From: Hahnella aquatica
Lineage (GTDB): Bacteria > Pseudomonadota > Gammaproteobacteria > Burkholderiales > Burkholderiaceae_A
Assembly: GCA_965194505.1 (NCBI GenBank)
Contig: OZ239144.1
Location: 806,001 to 870,000 of the forward strand
Length of the DNA stretch: 64,000 nt
Direction of reading: 5' to 3'
Part shown: positions 42,791 through 51,917 of the stretch, one piece after another
Position numbering within the stretch: the stretch's first letter is position 1
Layout of the letters: each line of letters opens with the position of its first letter
Notes under the pieces: model-generated
Told to the model about the DNA's origin: nothing
The model's database searches: none
The model's input: the letters and a program-made list of their open reading frames with translations, nothing else
Program-made: the position numbers and the translations under genes

Positions 42791-42840
42791 GTTGAGTAAT
42801 TCACTCGGATACTCTAAACTCTTGAGTAAATCGCTCAGGA
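42791..42840 (+). promoter_or_regulatory. iscR promoter with two tandem IscR-like operators
   Basis: A promoter is seen as TTGAGT (42792-42797), 17 bases, then TAAACT (42815-42820). Two similar motifs overlap it: TTGAGTAATTCACTCGGA from 42792 and TTGAGTAAATCGCTCAGG from 42822, exactly 30 bp apart. They resemble type-1 IscR sites (TTGA...AAT..CTCGG). Holo-IscR would then repress the operon. This is inferred from the pattern. Confidence 0.7.
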
Positions 42841-42856
42841 AATAGGAGGTTTTTGA

Positions 42857-43336
42857 ATGCGCCTCACCACCAAAGGACGTTTTGCTGTGACCGCCATGAT
42901 TGACCTTGGCCTGCGTCAAGACAAAGGGCCGGTCACCTTGTCTGCCATCAGCCAGCGCCAGCGCATTTCGCTGTCTTACCTTGAACAGCTCTTTGGCCGC
43001 CTTCGGCGCCATGAGTTGGTGGAGTCGATGCGCGGGCCCGGGGGAGGGTACCGCCTGGCCCGCTCCGCCAAAGAACTGACGGTGGCCGACATCATCTACG
43101 CGGTCGACGAGCCACTCGACGCCACGCAATGCGGTGGCAAGCAGAACTGTCAAGACGACCAGGTCTGCATGACCCACGAACTCTGGGCCAGCCTCAACCG
43201 GCACATGGTTGATTTCCTCGACTCCATCACGCTGCAAGACCTCGTCGATGAGCAGCGAGAGAAACAGTCCATGTCCCACCAGCCCGTGACTCGAAATGTC
43301 GTCTTTCACGATGACCGTGAATCTGCTGCCCACTGA
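42857..43336 (+). CDS. iscR: Fe-S cluster regulator IscR
   Basis: IscR is an Rrf2-family repressor that senses Fe-S status with a [2Fe-2S] cluster. The winged helix is N-terminal (RLTTKGRFAVTAMIDLGL). The cluster cysteines are Cys92, Cys98 and Cys104, the same positions as in E. coli, with a His at 107. An AGGAGG ribosome site precedes the ATG. It heads the isc operon and presumably controls its own promoter. Confidence 0.96.
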   Translation: MRLTTKGRFAVTAMIDLGLRQDKGPVTLSAISQRQRISLSYLEQLFGRLRRHELVESMRGPGGGYRLARSAKELTVADIIYAVDEPLDATQCGGKQNCQDDQVCMTHELWASLNRHMVDFLDSITLQDLVDEQREKQSMSHQPVTRNVVFHDDRESAAH

Positions 43337-43342
43337 GCCCAC

Positions 43343-44560
43343 ATGAACGCACCCATCTCGCCCATCTACCTCGATTACTCCGCCACCACACCGGTCGACC
43401 CCCGGGTGGTCGACGCCTTGTTGCCCTTCCTTCGCGAAGATTTTGGCAACCCTGCATCCCGGAGCCATGCCTATGGCTGGAAGGCGGAAGAAGCCGTGGA
43501 GACCGCCAGGCAACAGGTTGCAGACCTGGTGGGCTGTGACCCAAAGGAGCTGGTCTGGACATCCGGCGCCACCGAATCGATCAATCTGGCCATCAAGGGC
43601 GCCGCGCACTTCTACAAGGACAAAGGCCGCCATGTCATCACGGTGAAAACCGAGCACAAGGCCACCCTCGACACCTGCCGTGAGCTGGAGCGAGAGGGCT
43701 TTGAGGTGACTTACCTCGACGTCCAGGCCGACGGCCTGATTGATTTTGCTGCCTTCGAGGCTGCAGTTCGGCCAGACACCATCCTGGTCTCGGTCATGTT
43801 CGTGAACAACGAGATTGGTGTCATTCAAGACATCCCCAAAATCGGCGAATTCTGCCGGGCCCGCGGAATCATCCTGCATGTGGACAGCGCCCAGGCCACT
43901 GGCAAGGTACAGATCGATCTCCAGAGCCTGAAGGTCGATCTCATGAGCTTCTCGGCCCACAAGACTTACGGTCCGAAGGGCATCGGTGCGCTATTTGTTC
44001 GCAGAAAGCCGCGCATTCGTCTTGAACCGCTCATTCATGGCGGAGGCCACGAGCGCGGCATGCGCTCGGGCACGCTCCCAACCCACCAGATTGTCGGCAT
44101 GGGCGCTGCATTCGCGCTGGCCAAGGCGGAGATGGCCACCGAAAACGAGCGGATTCGCATGCTCCGAGACCGTCTTTGGAAGGGCCTCTCAGAGATCGAG
44201 GCCGTCTATCTCAATGGCGACCTCGAGGCTCGGGTGCCCCACAACCTCAATGTCAGCTTCAACTATGTCGAGGGCGAGTCGCTCCTCATGGCCATCAAAG
44301 ACATTGCCGTCTCTTCGGGCTCGGCCTGCACGAGTGCGAGCCTTGAGCCGTCCTATGTGCTTCGTGCACTGGGCCGTAGCGACGAGCTGGCCCACTCCTC
44401 CATTCGCTTCTCGATTGGCCGCTACACCACCGAAGCCGATGTCGACTTCACCATCTCCTTGCTCAAGGACAAGGTGGCCAAATTGCGCGAGATGTCCCCC
44501 CTCTGGGAGCTGGTCAAAGAGGGCGTCGATCTCAGCACCATTCAGTGGGCAGCCCACTAA
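43343..44560 (+). CDS. iscS: cysteine desulfurase IscS
   Basis: IscS supplies sulfur from cysteine for Fe-S clusters, thiamine and tRNA thiolation. PLP lysine is in FSAHKTYGPKGIG and the persulfide Cys in SGSACTSASLEPSYVLRALG. The 405-residue length matches housekeeping IscS rather than NifS. It starts 6 bases after iscR. Confidence 0.97.
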   Translation: MNAPISPIYLDYSATTPVDPRVVDALLPFLREDFGNPASRSHAYGWKAEEAVETARQQVADLVGCDPKELVWTSGATESINLAIKGAAHFYKDKGRHVITVKTEHKATLDTCRELEREGFEVTYLDVQADGLIDFAAFEAAVRPDTILVSVMFVNNEIGVIQDIPKIGEFCRARGIILHVDSAQATGKVQIDLQSLKVDLMSFSAHKTYGPKGIGALFVRRKPRIRLEPLIHGGGHERGMRSGTLPTHQIVGMGAAFALAKAEMATENERIRMLRDRLWKGLSEIEAVYLNGDLEARVPHNLNVSFNYVEGESLLMAIKDIAVSSGSACTSASLEPSYVLRALGRSDELAHSSIRFSIGRYTTEADVDFTISLLKDKVAKLREMSPLWELVKEGVDLSTIQWAAH

Positions 44561-44587
44561 CTTCATCATCCATTCAGGAGAACCGTC

Positions 44588-44980
44588 ATGGCATACAGCG
44601 AGAAAGTCATCGATCATTACGAGAATCCCAGGAACGTGGGCTCCCTCGACAAGGACGATCCCAGTGTCGGCACTGGCATGGTGGGTGCCCCCGCCTGCGG
44701 CGACGTCATGAAGCTGCAGATCAAGGTGAGCGAGTCGGGTGTGATTGAAGACGCGCGGTTCAAGACCTACGGCTGTGGTTCCGCGATTGCGTCTTCGTCG
44801 CTGGTCACGGAGTGGGTCAAGGGCAAGACCCTCGACGAGGCCATGGCCCTCAAGAACACAGAAATTGCTAATGAGCTCGCGCTTCCGCCGGTGAAGATCC
44901 ACTGTTCGATCCTTGCAGAAGATGCCATCAAGGCCGCGATCGAAGATTACAAGAAAAAGCATGGCCATCACGCTGACTGA
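44588..44980 (+). CDS. iscU: Fe-S cluster scaffold IscU
   Basis: IscU is the scaffold on which [2Fe-2S] clusters are built. Its three cluster cysteines are in PACGDVM, YGCGSAIASSS and IHCSILAED. The LPPVKIHC segment contains the HscA recognition motif LPPVK. Length is 130 residues. The last 20 bases overlap iscA. Confidence 0.97.
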   Translation: MAYSEKVIDHYENPRNVGSLDKDDPSVGTGMVGAPACGDVMKLQIKVSESGVIEDARFKTYGCGSAIASSSLVTEWVKGKTLDEAMALKNTEIANELALPPVKIHCSILAEDAIKAAIEDYKKKHGHHAD

Positions 44981-45284
44981 ACGCGCTGCCCAGCACGTGT
45001 CTCGTTACATCGAGAAGCGTGGAAAGGGCGTGGGCATTCGCCTGGGTGTTCGCACCACGGGCTGCTCCGGCCTGGCCTACAAGCTTGAGTTCGTCGATGA
45101 TGCGGCCACCGAGGACATGTCCTTCGAGAGCCATGGCGTCACGGTGTTTGTAGACCCCAAGAGCCTGCCTTACATCGATGGCACGCAGCTCGACTTTGCG
45201 CGTGAAGGCCTCAACGAAGGCTTCAGGTTCGAAAACCCCAATGTGAAGAGTGAGTGCGGCTGCGGTGAATCTTTCCAGGTCTGA
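44961..45284 (+). CDS. iscA: iron-sulfur carrier protein IscA
   Basis: IscA is an A-type Fe-S carrier of 107 residues. The three conserved cysteines are in TTGCSGLAY and the C-terminal ECGCGESF. The ATG at 44961 lies inside the 3' end of iscU, giving a 20-bp overlap. The 3' end in turn overlaps hscB. Confidence 0.96.
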   Translation: MAITLTERAAQHVSRYIEKRGKGVGIRLGVRTTGCSGLAYKLEFVDDAATEDMSFESHGVTVFVDPKSLPYIDGTQLDFAREGLNEGFRFENPNVKSECGCGESFQV

Positions 45285-45819
45285 GGCTGCGCCCGCTTCC
45301 GGCCTTCTGGCACAAGATTATTTCAGCCTCTTGGGTCTGCAGGAGGTCTTTGGAATAGACCAGCAGCAATTGGACTCGGCCTGGAGGCGGCTGCAGGCGG
45401 TGGTGCATCCAGATCGCTTTTCTGCTGGCACAGACGCGCAGCGTCGGCTGGCCCTGCAGTGGTCTACACACCTCAACGAGGCCTACAAGACACTCAAATC
45501 TCCAATCGCGCGTGCAACCTACCTGCTCGAGCGAAAAGGCCATGCGGTGGAGGCAGAGCGCAACACCGCGATGCCGGTGGCTTTTTTAGAGGCACAGATG
45601 ACGCTTCGGGAATCGCTTGAGGATGCCAAGGCGGCGCCCTCGAATGAAGCTCGAGCGCAGGCCTGCATGAAGATCAGAGACGAGGCGCTGGCCGAGAGAG
45701 ACGCCAGCATCGCCCGACTGGCATCGCTGATTGATGTTCAAGCCGATCACGCCGAGGCCGTGCTGCAGGTTCGTGCACTGCATTTCCTCGAGAAGTTTCT
45801 TCAAGACCTGGATCGTTAG
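45250..45819 (+). CDS. hscB: Fe-S co-chaperone HscB
   Basis: HscB is the J-domain partner of HscA that brings IscU to the chaperone. The J domain holds YFSLLGLQEVFGID and the HPDRF motif (HPD); the C-terminal three-helix part contains LEDAK and ARAQACMKIRDEALAERD. The GTG at 45250 overlaps iscA by 35 bases; a GTG at 45265 is an alternative. Length is 189 residues, somewhat longer than the E. coli protein. Confidence 0.93.
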   Translation: MSAAAVNLSRSEAAPASGLLAQDYFSLLGLQEVFGIDQQQLDSAWRRLQAVVHPDRFSAGTDAQRRLALQWSTHLNEAYKTLKSPIARATYLLERKGHAVEAERNTAMPVAFLEAQMTLRESLEDAKAAPSNEARAQACMKIRDEALAERDASIARLASLIDVQADHAEAVLQVRALHFLEKFLQDLDR

Positions 45820-45822
45820 CCG

Positions 45823-47703
45823 ATGGCCCTGTTGCAGATTGCCGAGCCTGACCAATCCACTGTTCCTCATCAGCGAAGGCTGGCGGTGGGCATCGACCTC
45901 GGCACCACACATTCACTGGTGGCAGCAGTTCGTTCTGGCTCTGCTGAGATTCTGCCCAATCTGCAGGGTGAGCGGCTTATTCCATCGGCGGTTCGATATG
46001 GCAATGAGGGTGTGGTGTCGGTCGGAACCAACGCACTCTCGGCCGTGGCCGATGACCCGCTCAATACACTCGTCTCGCTCAAGCGCCTGATGGGCCGGGG
46101 CGAGGCCGATGCAAAGGCGCTCGAACTGCCCTACGACTTCTCGCCCGACTCCGGCGGCGTGCTCAAGGTCCAGACAGCATATGGCCCGGTCTCGCCGGTG
46201 GCCTTTTCAGCCGACATTCTGAAGGTGCTCAAGGCCCAGGCGGAACAGACCCTCGGAGATGAACTGGTCGGGGCGGTGATCACGGTGCCGGCCTATTTCG
46301 ATGACGCACAGCGTCAGGCCACGAAGGATGCGGCAAGCCTTGCAGGCTTGAATGTCTTGCGCCTGCTCAATGAACCCACCGCGGCGGCCTTGGCCTATGG
46401 CCTAGAGTCCGGTGCGGAGGGCCTCTACGCCGTGTACGACCTGGGTGGCGGCACCTTCGACATTTCCATTTTGCGCCTCACCAAGGGCGTGTTCGAGGTG
46501 GTGGCCACTGGTGGTGACCCCGCACTGGGCGGTGATGATTTCGATGCGCTGCTTGCGCATCACTGGCTCGAGGGCTGGGGCCAGCGGTCGAGCGATCTCA
46601 ATGCCTCGGAATGGCGCAGCCTGCTTCGCATGGCCAGACGGCTCAAGGAGTTGCTCTCGGGTGCCTCCTCACCCTCGGAGCGGGTCTCGTCGGAGTGGAA
46701 CCGTGGCGACGGCACAAGGCCGCTGGCGATCATCACCCAGGCCGAGTTTCAGGTCCTGACCAAGCCGCTGGTCGACCGCAGCATCGATGCCTGCGCTCGG
46801 GCCATGTCAGATGCCGGCCTATCCCCCGCCCAGATTCAAGGCGTGGTGCTCGTCGGTGGGTCGACCCGGCTGGTCAACGTTCGGGCGGCTGCTGAAGCCT
46901 TCTTCCAACAGCGCCCCAAGGCAGACATTCATCCCGATGAGGTCGTGGCCATTGGGGCCGCCCTTCAGGCCAATTTGCTGGCTGGGAACCGCCCAGATGG
47001 CGATGACTGGCTGTTGCTGGATGTCCTTCCGCTCAGTCTTGGCCTCGAGACCATGGGCGATCTCGTGGAGAAGGTCATTCCGCGGAACACACCCATCCCC
47101 GTGGCCCGTGCGCAGGAGTTCACGACCTACAAGGATGGCCAGACGGCCATGGCCCTGCATGTGGTCCAGGGTGAGCGCGAGCTGGTCTCGGACTGCCGCT
47201 CACTTGCCCGATTTGAGCTGCGTGGATTCCCGCCGATGGCGGCTGGTGCAGCGCGCATCCGGGTCCATTTCCAGGTCGATGCCGATGGTCTGCTGTCCGT
47301 GTCTGCCCAAGAGCTTGGCTCTGGGGTTCAGGCCAGCATTGAAGTTCGCCCCTCCTACGGGCTCACCGATGCCGAAATCGCGAACATGCTCGAACAGAGT
47401 TTCACGCATGCCAAGGTGGACATGCAGGCCCGTGCGCTGCGTGAGCAGCAGGTCGAGAGCCAGCAGCTCCTCGAGGTGCTCTCGGCTGCACTGGAGGCCG
47501 ATGGCGACCTTCTCAGTCCGGCAGAGCGCTCCGAGATCGATGCGGCAATGACCGACTGTCGTTCTGTGTGCGGGGGCCAGGATGTCGAACGTCTTCGGTC
47601 CGCCACCGAGCGGCTGTCTGCACTGACCGATCCCTTCGCTGCCCGGCGGATGGACCGCGCCGTATCACAGGCACTGTCTGGGCAGTCGATTCACAATTTA
47701 TAA
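45823..47703 (+). CDS. hscA: Fe-S assembly chaperone HscA
   Basis: HscA is a specialised Hsp70 that releases clusters from IscU. The nucleotide domain has VGIDLGTTHSLVA and the later YDLGGGTFDISIL and VVLVGGSTRL. The substrate domain starts near residue 385 (LLLDVLPLSLGLETMG). Length is 626 residues. It starts 3 bases after hscB. Confidence 0.96.
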   Translation: MALLQIAEPDQSTVPHQRRLAVGIDLGTTHSLVAAVRSGSAEILPNLQGERLIPSAVRYGNEGVVSVGTNALSAVADDPLNTLVSLKRLMGRGEADAKALELPYDFSPDSGGVLKVQTAYGPVSPVAFSADILKVLKAQAEQTLGDELVGAVITVPAYFDDAQRQATKDAASLAGLNVLRLLNEPTAAALAYGLESGAEGLYAVYDLGGGTFDISILRLTKGVFEVVATGGDPALGGDDFDALLAHHWLEGWGQRSSDLNASEWRSLLRMARRLKELLSGASSPSERVSSEWNRGDGTRPLAIITQAEFQVLTKPLVDRSIDACARAMSDAGLSPAQIQGVVLVGGSTRLVNVRAAAEAFFQQRPKADIHPDEVVAIGAALQANLLAGNRPDGDDWLLLDVLPLSLGLETMGDLVEKVIPRNTPIPVARAQEFTTYKDGQTAMALHVVQGERELVSDCRSLARFELRGFPPMAAGAARIRVHFQVDADGLLSVSAQELGSGVQASIEVRPSYGLTDAEIANMLEQSFTHAKVDMQARALREQQVESQQLLEVLSAALEADGDLLSPAERSEIDAAMTDCRSVCGGQDVERLRSATERLSALTDPFAARRMDRAVSQALSGQSIHNL

Positions 47704-47715
47704 GCGAGTGGTGTG

Positions 47716-48048
47716 ATGCCTCAAATTCGTGTGCTTCCGCATGTGGAAATCTGCCCTGAGGGGGCTGTGTTTGATGTGGCCGAGGGTGAGAACCTGTGCC
47801 GCAGCCTATTGGCCCATGGCATCGACATCGAACATGCCTGTGAGATGAGCAAGGCCTGTACGACATGCCATGTCATTGTTCGCAAGGGCTTTGACAGTCT
47901 CACACCCTCGGAGGAAGACGAGGATGATCTTCTCGATCGAGCCTGGGGTCTGAGCGCGCAGTCGAGGCTGTCTTGCCAGGTCGCCGTGGCTGACGAGGCC
48001 CTCGAGGTGGAAATTCCCCGCTACACCATCAACCACGCGCGCGAGTAA
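47716..48048 (+). CDS. fdx: Isc-type [2Fe-2S] ferredoxin
   Basis: This ferredoxin donates electrons in Fe-S assembly. Ligand cysteines fit the adrenodoxin-type pattern CEMSKACTTCHV with a fourth Cys in RLSCQVAV. Length is 110 residues. The ATG at 47716 is preceded directly by an in-frame GTG. It ends the isc operon; no iscX gene follows, as the next gene is convergent after 30 bases. Confidence 0.95.
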   Translation: MPQIRVLPHVEICPEGAVFDVAEGENLCRSLLAHGIDIEHACEMSKACTTCHVIVRKGFDSLTPSEEDEDDLLDRAWGLSAQSRLSCQVAVADEALEVEIPRYTINHARE

Positions 48049-48078
48049 ACGACGCGAGTAGACGGACTTGTTCGGGCG

Positions 48079-49221
48079 TTAGCGCGGCTCCAGCCGAATG
48101 AGCTGGCCGTCGGATTCATCTGTGAGGAGGTAGACGAGGCCATCCGGCCCTACTCGGACATCGCGAATCCGTCCGACCTCTCCGACCAAGAGCCGTTCCT
48201 CCGAAACCACCCGGTCTCCATTGAGGCCAAGGCGCACCAGGCTCTGTCCTCGAAGGGCGCCCACGAGGATGCTGTTCTGCCATGCCGGGAACGGTGTGCC
48301 CACATAGAAGGCCATACCCGACGGTGCGATGGATGGGACCCATACATGAACGGGCTGCTCGAGGCCTGGCTTTTGCGGACCCTCCCCAATCTTCGTTCCC
48401 GTGACGTAATTCACGCCGTAGGTGATGGTGGGCCAACCGTAGTTTCGGCCAGCACGAACAATGTTGACCTCGTCGCCACCCTGAGGGCCATGCTCGTGGG
48501 CCCAGAGTTCGCCAGTGGCTGGATGCATGGCAAAGCCCTGGATATTGCGATGTCCTCGGCTGAAGACCTCTGGCGCACCGGTGCCGCTGTTGGGCACACG
48601 AATGACGCTGCCCGCATGGTCGCCTGCCTTCTGGGCGCGGTCTTCTTCCCCTCGGTCGCCAAGTCCCAGGTAGAGATGTCCCTGCCGGTCGATCACCAGC
48701 CGGCCGCCGAAGTGTCGGCCACCTCGGGACTTCGGCTGCATTCGAAACAGAACCTCCACGTCCTTGAGGGTGTGTCCATCGAGACGGGCCCGGGCCACGG
48801 CGGTGCCGGAGGAGGCCATTCGGCCAGGCAGGTCGCCCTCCGCATAAGAGAGGAACAGAATGCGATTCTGTCGATGGTTGGGGTGGGGAAGGACATCAAA
48901 GAGCCCACCCTGGCCGCTGGCCACGATGTTCGTGGGGAGTCCCTCAATGGGCTTGGGATCGAGCCGGAAGTCTTTCGAGATCCGCCGAAGCCGACCGCTG
49001 CGCTCGGTGACCAGCAGGTCGCCATCTGGCAGCCATGCCAACGACCAAGGGTTCTCCAGCCCGCTGACCAACACGCGGGTCTTGAATGCCTGGCTGCTCG
49101 CAGCGGGCCGCGTGATGTCCTTGGAGAAGCTGGGTGCGGCTGCGGCGGCTGGAAGTCCAGCGGATCCTCCAAAGGCCACCAGGGCGCAGGCCATGAAAGA
49201 TGTGAGGGCTCGAGGTGTCAT
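48079..49221 (-). CDS. PQQ-dependent aldose sugar dehydrogenase-like protein
   Basis: This is a six-bladed propeller protein of the soluble glucose/sorbosone dehydrogenase (YliI) family. A signal peptide (MACALVAFGGSAGLPAAAAA) implies a periplasmic place. Family text: LENPWSLAWLPDGDLLVTER, GLGDRGEEDRAQ, HRNIQGFAMHPATGELWAHEHGPQGGDEVN (in parts) and YGVNY. The ATG at 49221 is chosen over 49242. No PQQ synthesis genes are in the window, so the cofactor is inferred. Confidence 0.87.
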   Translation of the reverse strand: MTPRALTSFMACALVAFGGSAGLPAAAAAPSFSKDITRPAASSQAFKTRVLVSGLENPWSLAWLPDGDLLVTERSGRLRRISKDFRLDPKPIEGLPTNIVASGQGGLFDVLPHPNHRQNRILFLSYAEGDLPGRMASSGTAVARARLDGHTLKDVEVLFRMQPKSRGGRHFGGRLVIDRQGHLYLGLGDRGEEDRAQKAGDHAGSVIRVPNSGTGAPEVFSRGHRNIQGFAMHPATGELWAHEHGPQGGDEVNIVRAGRNYGWPTITYGVNYVTGTKIGEGPQKPGLEQPVHVWVPSIAPSGMAFYVGTPFPAWQNSILVGALRGQSLVRLGLNGDRVVSEERLLVGEVGRIRDVRVGPDGLVYLLTDESDGQLIRLEPR

Positions 49222-49257
49222 CCGGTGTTGGCAAGGCCGCATGAATTCAAACCCAGA

Positions 49258-50799
49258 TTATTCCTCCCGGCGCAGCGCGGGGAAGAGAATGACATCACGA
49301 ATGCTGGGGCTGTCGGTGAGCAGCATCACGAGCCGATCGATACCGATGCCGCAGCCGCCCGCGGGGGGCATGCCGACCTCGAGTGCACGAATGTAATCGG
49401 CATCGAAGAACATCGCCTCCTCATCCCCAGCCTCCTTGGCCTCCACCTGAGCACTGAACCGAGCCGCCTGATCCTCCGGGTCGTTGAGTTCTGAGAAGCC
49501 ATTGGCAATCTCTCGGCCCGTGATGAAAAGCTCAAAGCGCTCTGTCACGCCGGGTCGAGCATCCGAGGCGCGGGCCAGTGGGGAGACCTCGACGGGATAG
49601 TCGATGATGAAGGTTGGATTCCAGAGCTTCGCCTCTGCAACTTCCTCGAAGAGCGCCAGTTGCAGCGCGCCCAGGCCTGCATTGAGCAATGGTGGCTTGG
49701 AGAGGTCGGCTCCCTTCTTGCGCAATAGGGCCGACAGCGCACCGATGTCCTCGAGCGAGTCAGCAGGGATGTCGGGCGCATGACGCAGGATGGCTTGAAC
49801 AATGGTGAGTCGCTCGAAAGGCTGGCTGAGATCGACCGTCTGGCCAGCGTAGCTCAGCATGGCGCTTCCCGTGGTCACCTCGGCGAGATGACGCAAGACC
49901 GATTCGGTGAAGTCCATGACCCAACGGTAGTCCGTGTAGGCCGCATAGAACTCCATCATGGTGAATTCAGGGTTGTGCCGTGGGCTGAGCCCCTCGTTAC
50001 GAAAGTTCCGATTCACCTCATAGACCCGCTCAAAGCCGCCCACCAGCAGGCGCTTGAGGTAGAGCTCGGGTGCGATCCGAAGGAACATCTCCTGGGCAAG
50101 CGCATTGTGGTGCGTGACGAATGGCTTGGCAGCAGCCCCTCCGGGGATGGGGTGCAGCATGGGCGTCTCGACCTCCAGAAAACTGTGGTCGGTCATGAAG
50201 CTGCGCAGGGCGGACAAGGCCTTGGAGCGCGTAACAAAGACATGCCGGGCGCCTGGGTTCACGATCAGGTCGACATAGCGCTGGCGATAGCGGGTCTCGG
50301 TGTCATGCAGACCGTGAAACTTGTCGGGCAGTGGCCTGAGGCCTTTGGCCACCATGCGCAGGCGATGGCACCGAACCGAGAGCTCGCCCTTCATGGTCTT
50401 GAAGAGCACACCTTCGCACGCAATCTGGTCTCCGAGGTCCCAGTGCTTGATCTCGTCGTGGGCCTCCGCGCCAACCCCTTCGTCATTGAGGTAGAGCTGG
50501 ATGCGGCCAGTGGCGTCCTGCAGCGTGAGAAAGCTCGCCTTGCCTTGTACCCGCTTGAGCATGATTCGGCCGGCCAGCGCCACGGCCACATGCTCAGACT
50601 CCAGCGTCTCCCTGGAATGACTGGCGTAACGCTCGTGAAGGGGCTCGGCCCGATGGCTGGGCCGAACGTCGTTGGGGTAGGCAGGCTGACCCGATGCACG
50701 CAAGGCGCGCAACTTCTGGCGCCGCTCCGACAGGATCTGGCTCTCGTCGGTGGCTGGAGGGATGTCGTTCGGTGTGGCCGATGGGTCTTGGTTGGGCAT
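49258..50799 (-). CDS. lysS: lysyl-tRNA synthetase (class II)
   Basis: LysRS charges tRNA-Lys. An N-terminal anticodon-binding OB domain (about residues 60-180) precedes the class II catalytic core with motif 2 (FRNEGLSPRHNPEFTMMEF) and motif 3 (GCGIGIDRLVMLLTDSPSIRDV). The 513-residue length is normal. It follows prfB by 2 bases, the classic prfB-lysS operon. Confidence 0.97.
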   Translation of the reverse strand: MPNQDPSATPNDIPPATDESQILSERRQKLRALRASGQPAYPNDVRPSHRAEPLHERYASHSRETLESEHVAVALAGRIMLKRVQGKASFLTLQDATGRIQLYLNDEGVGAEAHDEIKHWDLGDQIACEGVLFKTMKGELSVRCHRLRMVAKGLRPLPDKFHGLHDTETRYRQRYVDLIVNPGARHVFVTRSKALSALRSFMTDHSFLEVETPMLHPIPGGAAAKPFVTHHNALAQEMFLRIAPELYLKRLLVGGFERVYEVNRNFRNEGLSPRHNPEFTMMEFYAAYTDYRWVMDFTESVLRHLAEVTTGSAMLSYAGQTVDLSQPFERLTIVQAILRHAPDIPADSLEDIGALSALLRKKGADLSKPPLLNAGLGALQLALFEEVAEAKLWNPTFIIDYPVEVSPLARASDARPGVTERFELFITGREIANGFSELNDPEDQAARFSAQVEAKEAGDEEAMFFDADYIRALEVGMPPAGGCGIGIDRLVMLLTDSPSIRDVILFPALRREE

Positions 50800-50801
50800 G
50801 G

Positions 50802-51906
50802 TTAGACGGCTGCCTTCAGGCTGGCCTCAATGAAAGGGTCGAGGTCACCATCGAGCACCTTTTGGGTGTTGGATATTTCGACGTTGGTTCGGAGGTCTTT
50901 GATGCGTGACTGATCCAGCACATAGCTTCGAATCTGATGGCCCCAGCCAACATCGGTCTTGCTGTCCTCGAGCTTCTGCTGCTCGGCCATGCGCTTGCGC
51001 ATCTCGTGTTCAAAGAGACGTGACTTCAGCATCTGCCATGCCTCATCTCGGTTGCGGTGCTGGGAACGATCGTTCTGACACTGCACCACGATGCCTGTGG
51101 GCAGGTGGGTGAGTCGAACAGCGGAGTCGGTCTTGTTGATGTGCTGGCCGCCGGCACCAGAGGCCCGGTAGGTATCGGTTCGAACATCGGCCGGGTTGAT
51201 GTCGATCTCAATCGAATCATCGACCTCGGGATAGACGAAGACCGATGCAAATGAGGTGTGGCGACCACCGCTGGAGTCGAACGGCGACTTGCGCACCAGT
51301 CGGTGCACCCCGGTCTCGGTTCGCAGAAATCCAAAGGCGTAGTCGCCTGAGACCTTGATGGAGGCGGACTTGATACCAGCCACATCACCATCGGAGGCTT
51401 CGAGCACATCCACCTTGAAGCCCTTGCGTTCGCAATAGCGAAGGTACTGCCGCAGCAGCATGGAGGCCCAGTCGCAGGCTTCGGTGCCGCCGGCGCCGGC
51501 CTGAATATCGAGAAAACAATTGGAGGGGTCGGAGGGGTTGGAGAACATGCGCCGAAACTCTAGGCCTGCAACCTGTTCGCCAATTTTTGCAGTGTCGGTC
51601 TCCACGGCGAGCAGGGTGTCCTCATCGCTCTCCTCTCGGGCCATGGCGTAGAGGTCGAGGCCATCGGCAATGGCCTGGTCGATGTCGCGAAGGCTGAGCA
51701 CCACCGATTCAAGCGCCTTGCGCTCTCGGCCGACATCCTGGGCTTTTTTGGGGTCGTCCCAGAGGGTTGGGTCCTCGGAGAGACGCTCGACTTCTGCTAG
51801 GCGTCTGGCCTTCGCATCGAAGTCAAAGATACCTCCGAAGGTCGATGGTCCGGGCTTTGAGGTCCTCGAGCGAGTCCCCAATCTGATTCAGGCGTTCTGG
51901 TTCCAT
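50802..51906 (-). CDS. prfB: peptide chain release factor 2, with programmed +1 frameshift
   Basis: RF2 ends translation at UAA and UGA. The ATG at 51906 opens a 27-codon frame beginning MEPERLNQIG that stops at a UGA (51825-51823). The rest continues in the +1 frame (DFDAKARRL) to 50802, giving about 367 residues. The SPF tripeptide (RKSPFDSSGGRH) and GGQ motif (GAGGQHINKT) are intact. Translation of the full protein needs the frameshift. lysS follows. Confidence 0.96.
51822..51836 (-). promoter_or_regulatory. prfB autoregulatory +1 frameshift site
   Basis: The minus strand reads GG-AGG-TAT-CTT-TGA-C. The Shine-Dalgarno-like GGAGG, the slippery CTT and the in-frame TGA followed by C match the RF2 frameshift element, where scarce RF2 lets the ribosome slip past the stop. 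Confidence 0.93.
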
Positions 51907-51917
51907 AGACCCTTAGT

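Noticed and set aside
42785..43960. 391-codon open frame on the minus strand opposite iscR and iscS
   Set aside because: It is the antisense shadow of two certain genes, has no family features and would cover the isc promoter.
48346..49494. 382-codon plus-strand frame opposite the sugar dehydrogenase and lysS
   Set aside because: Both opposite genes are clear from conserved motifs; this frame shows no domain and comes from GC-rich codon bias.
49780..50805. 341-codon plus-strand frame opposite lysS
   Set aside because: Shadow of lysS, with no recognisable motif.
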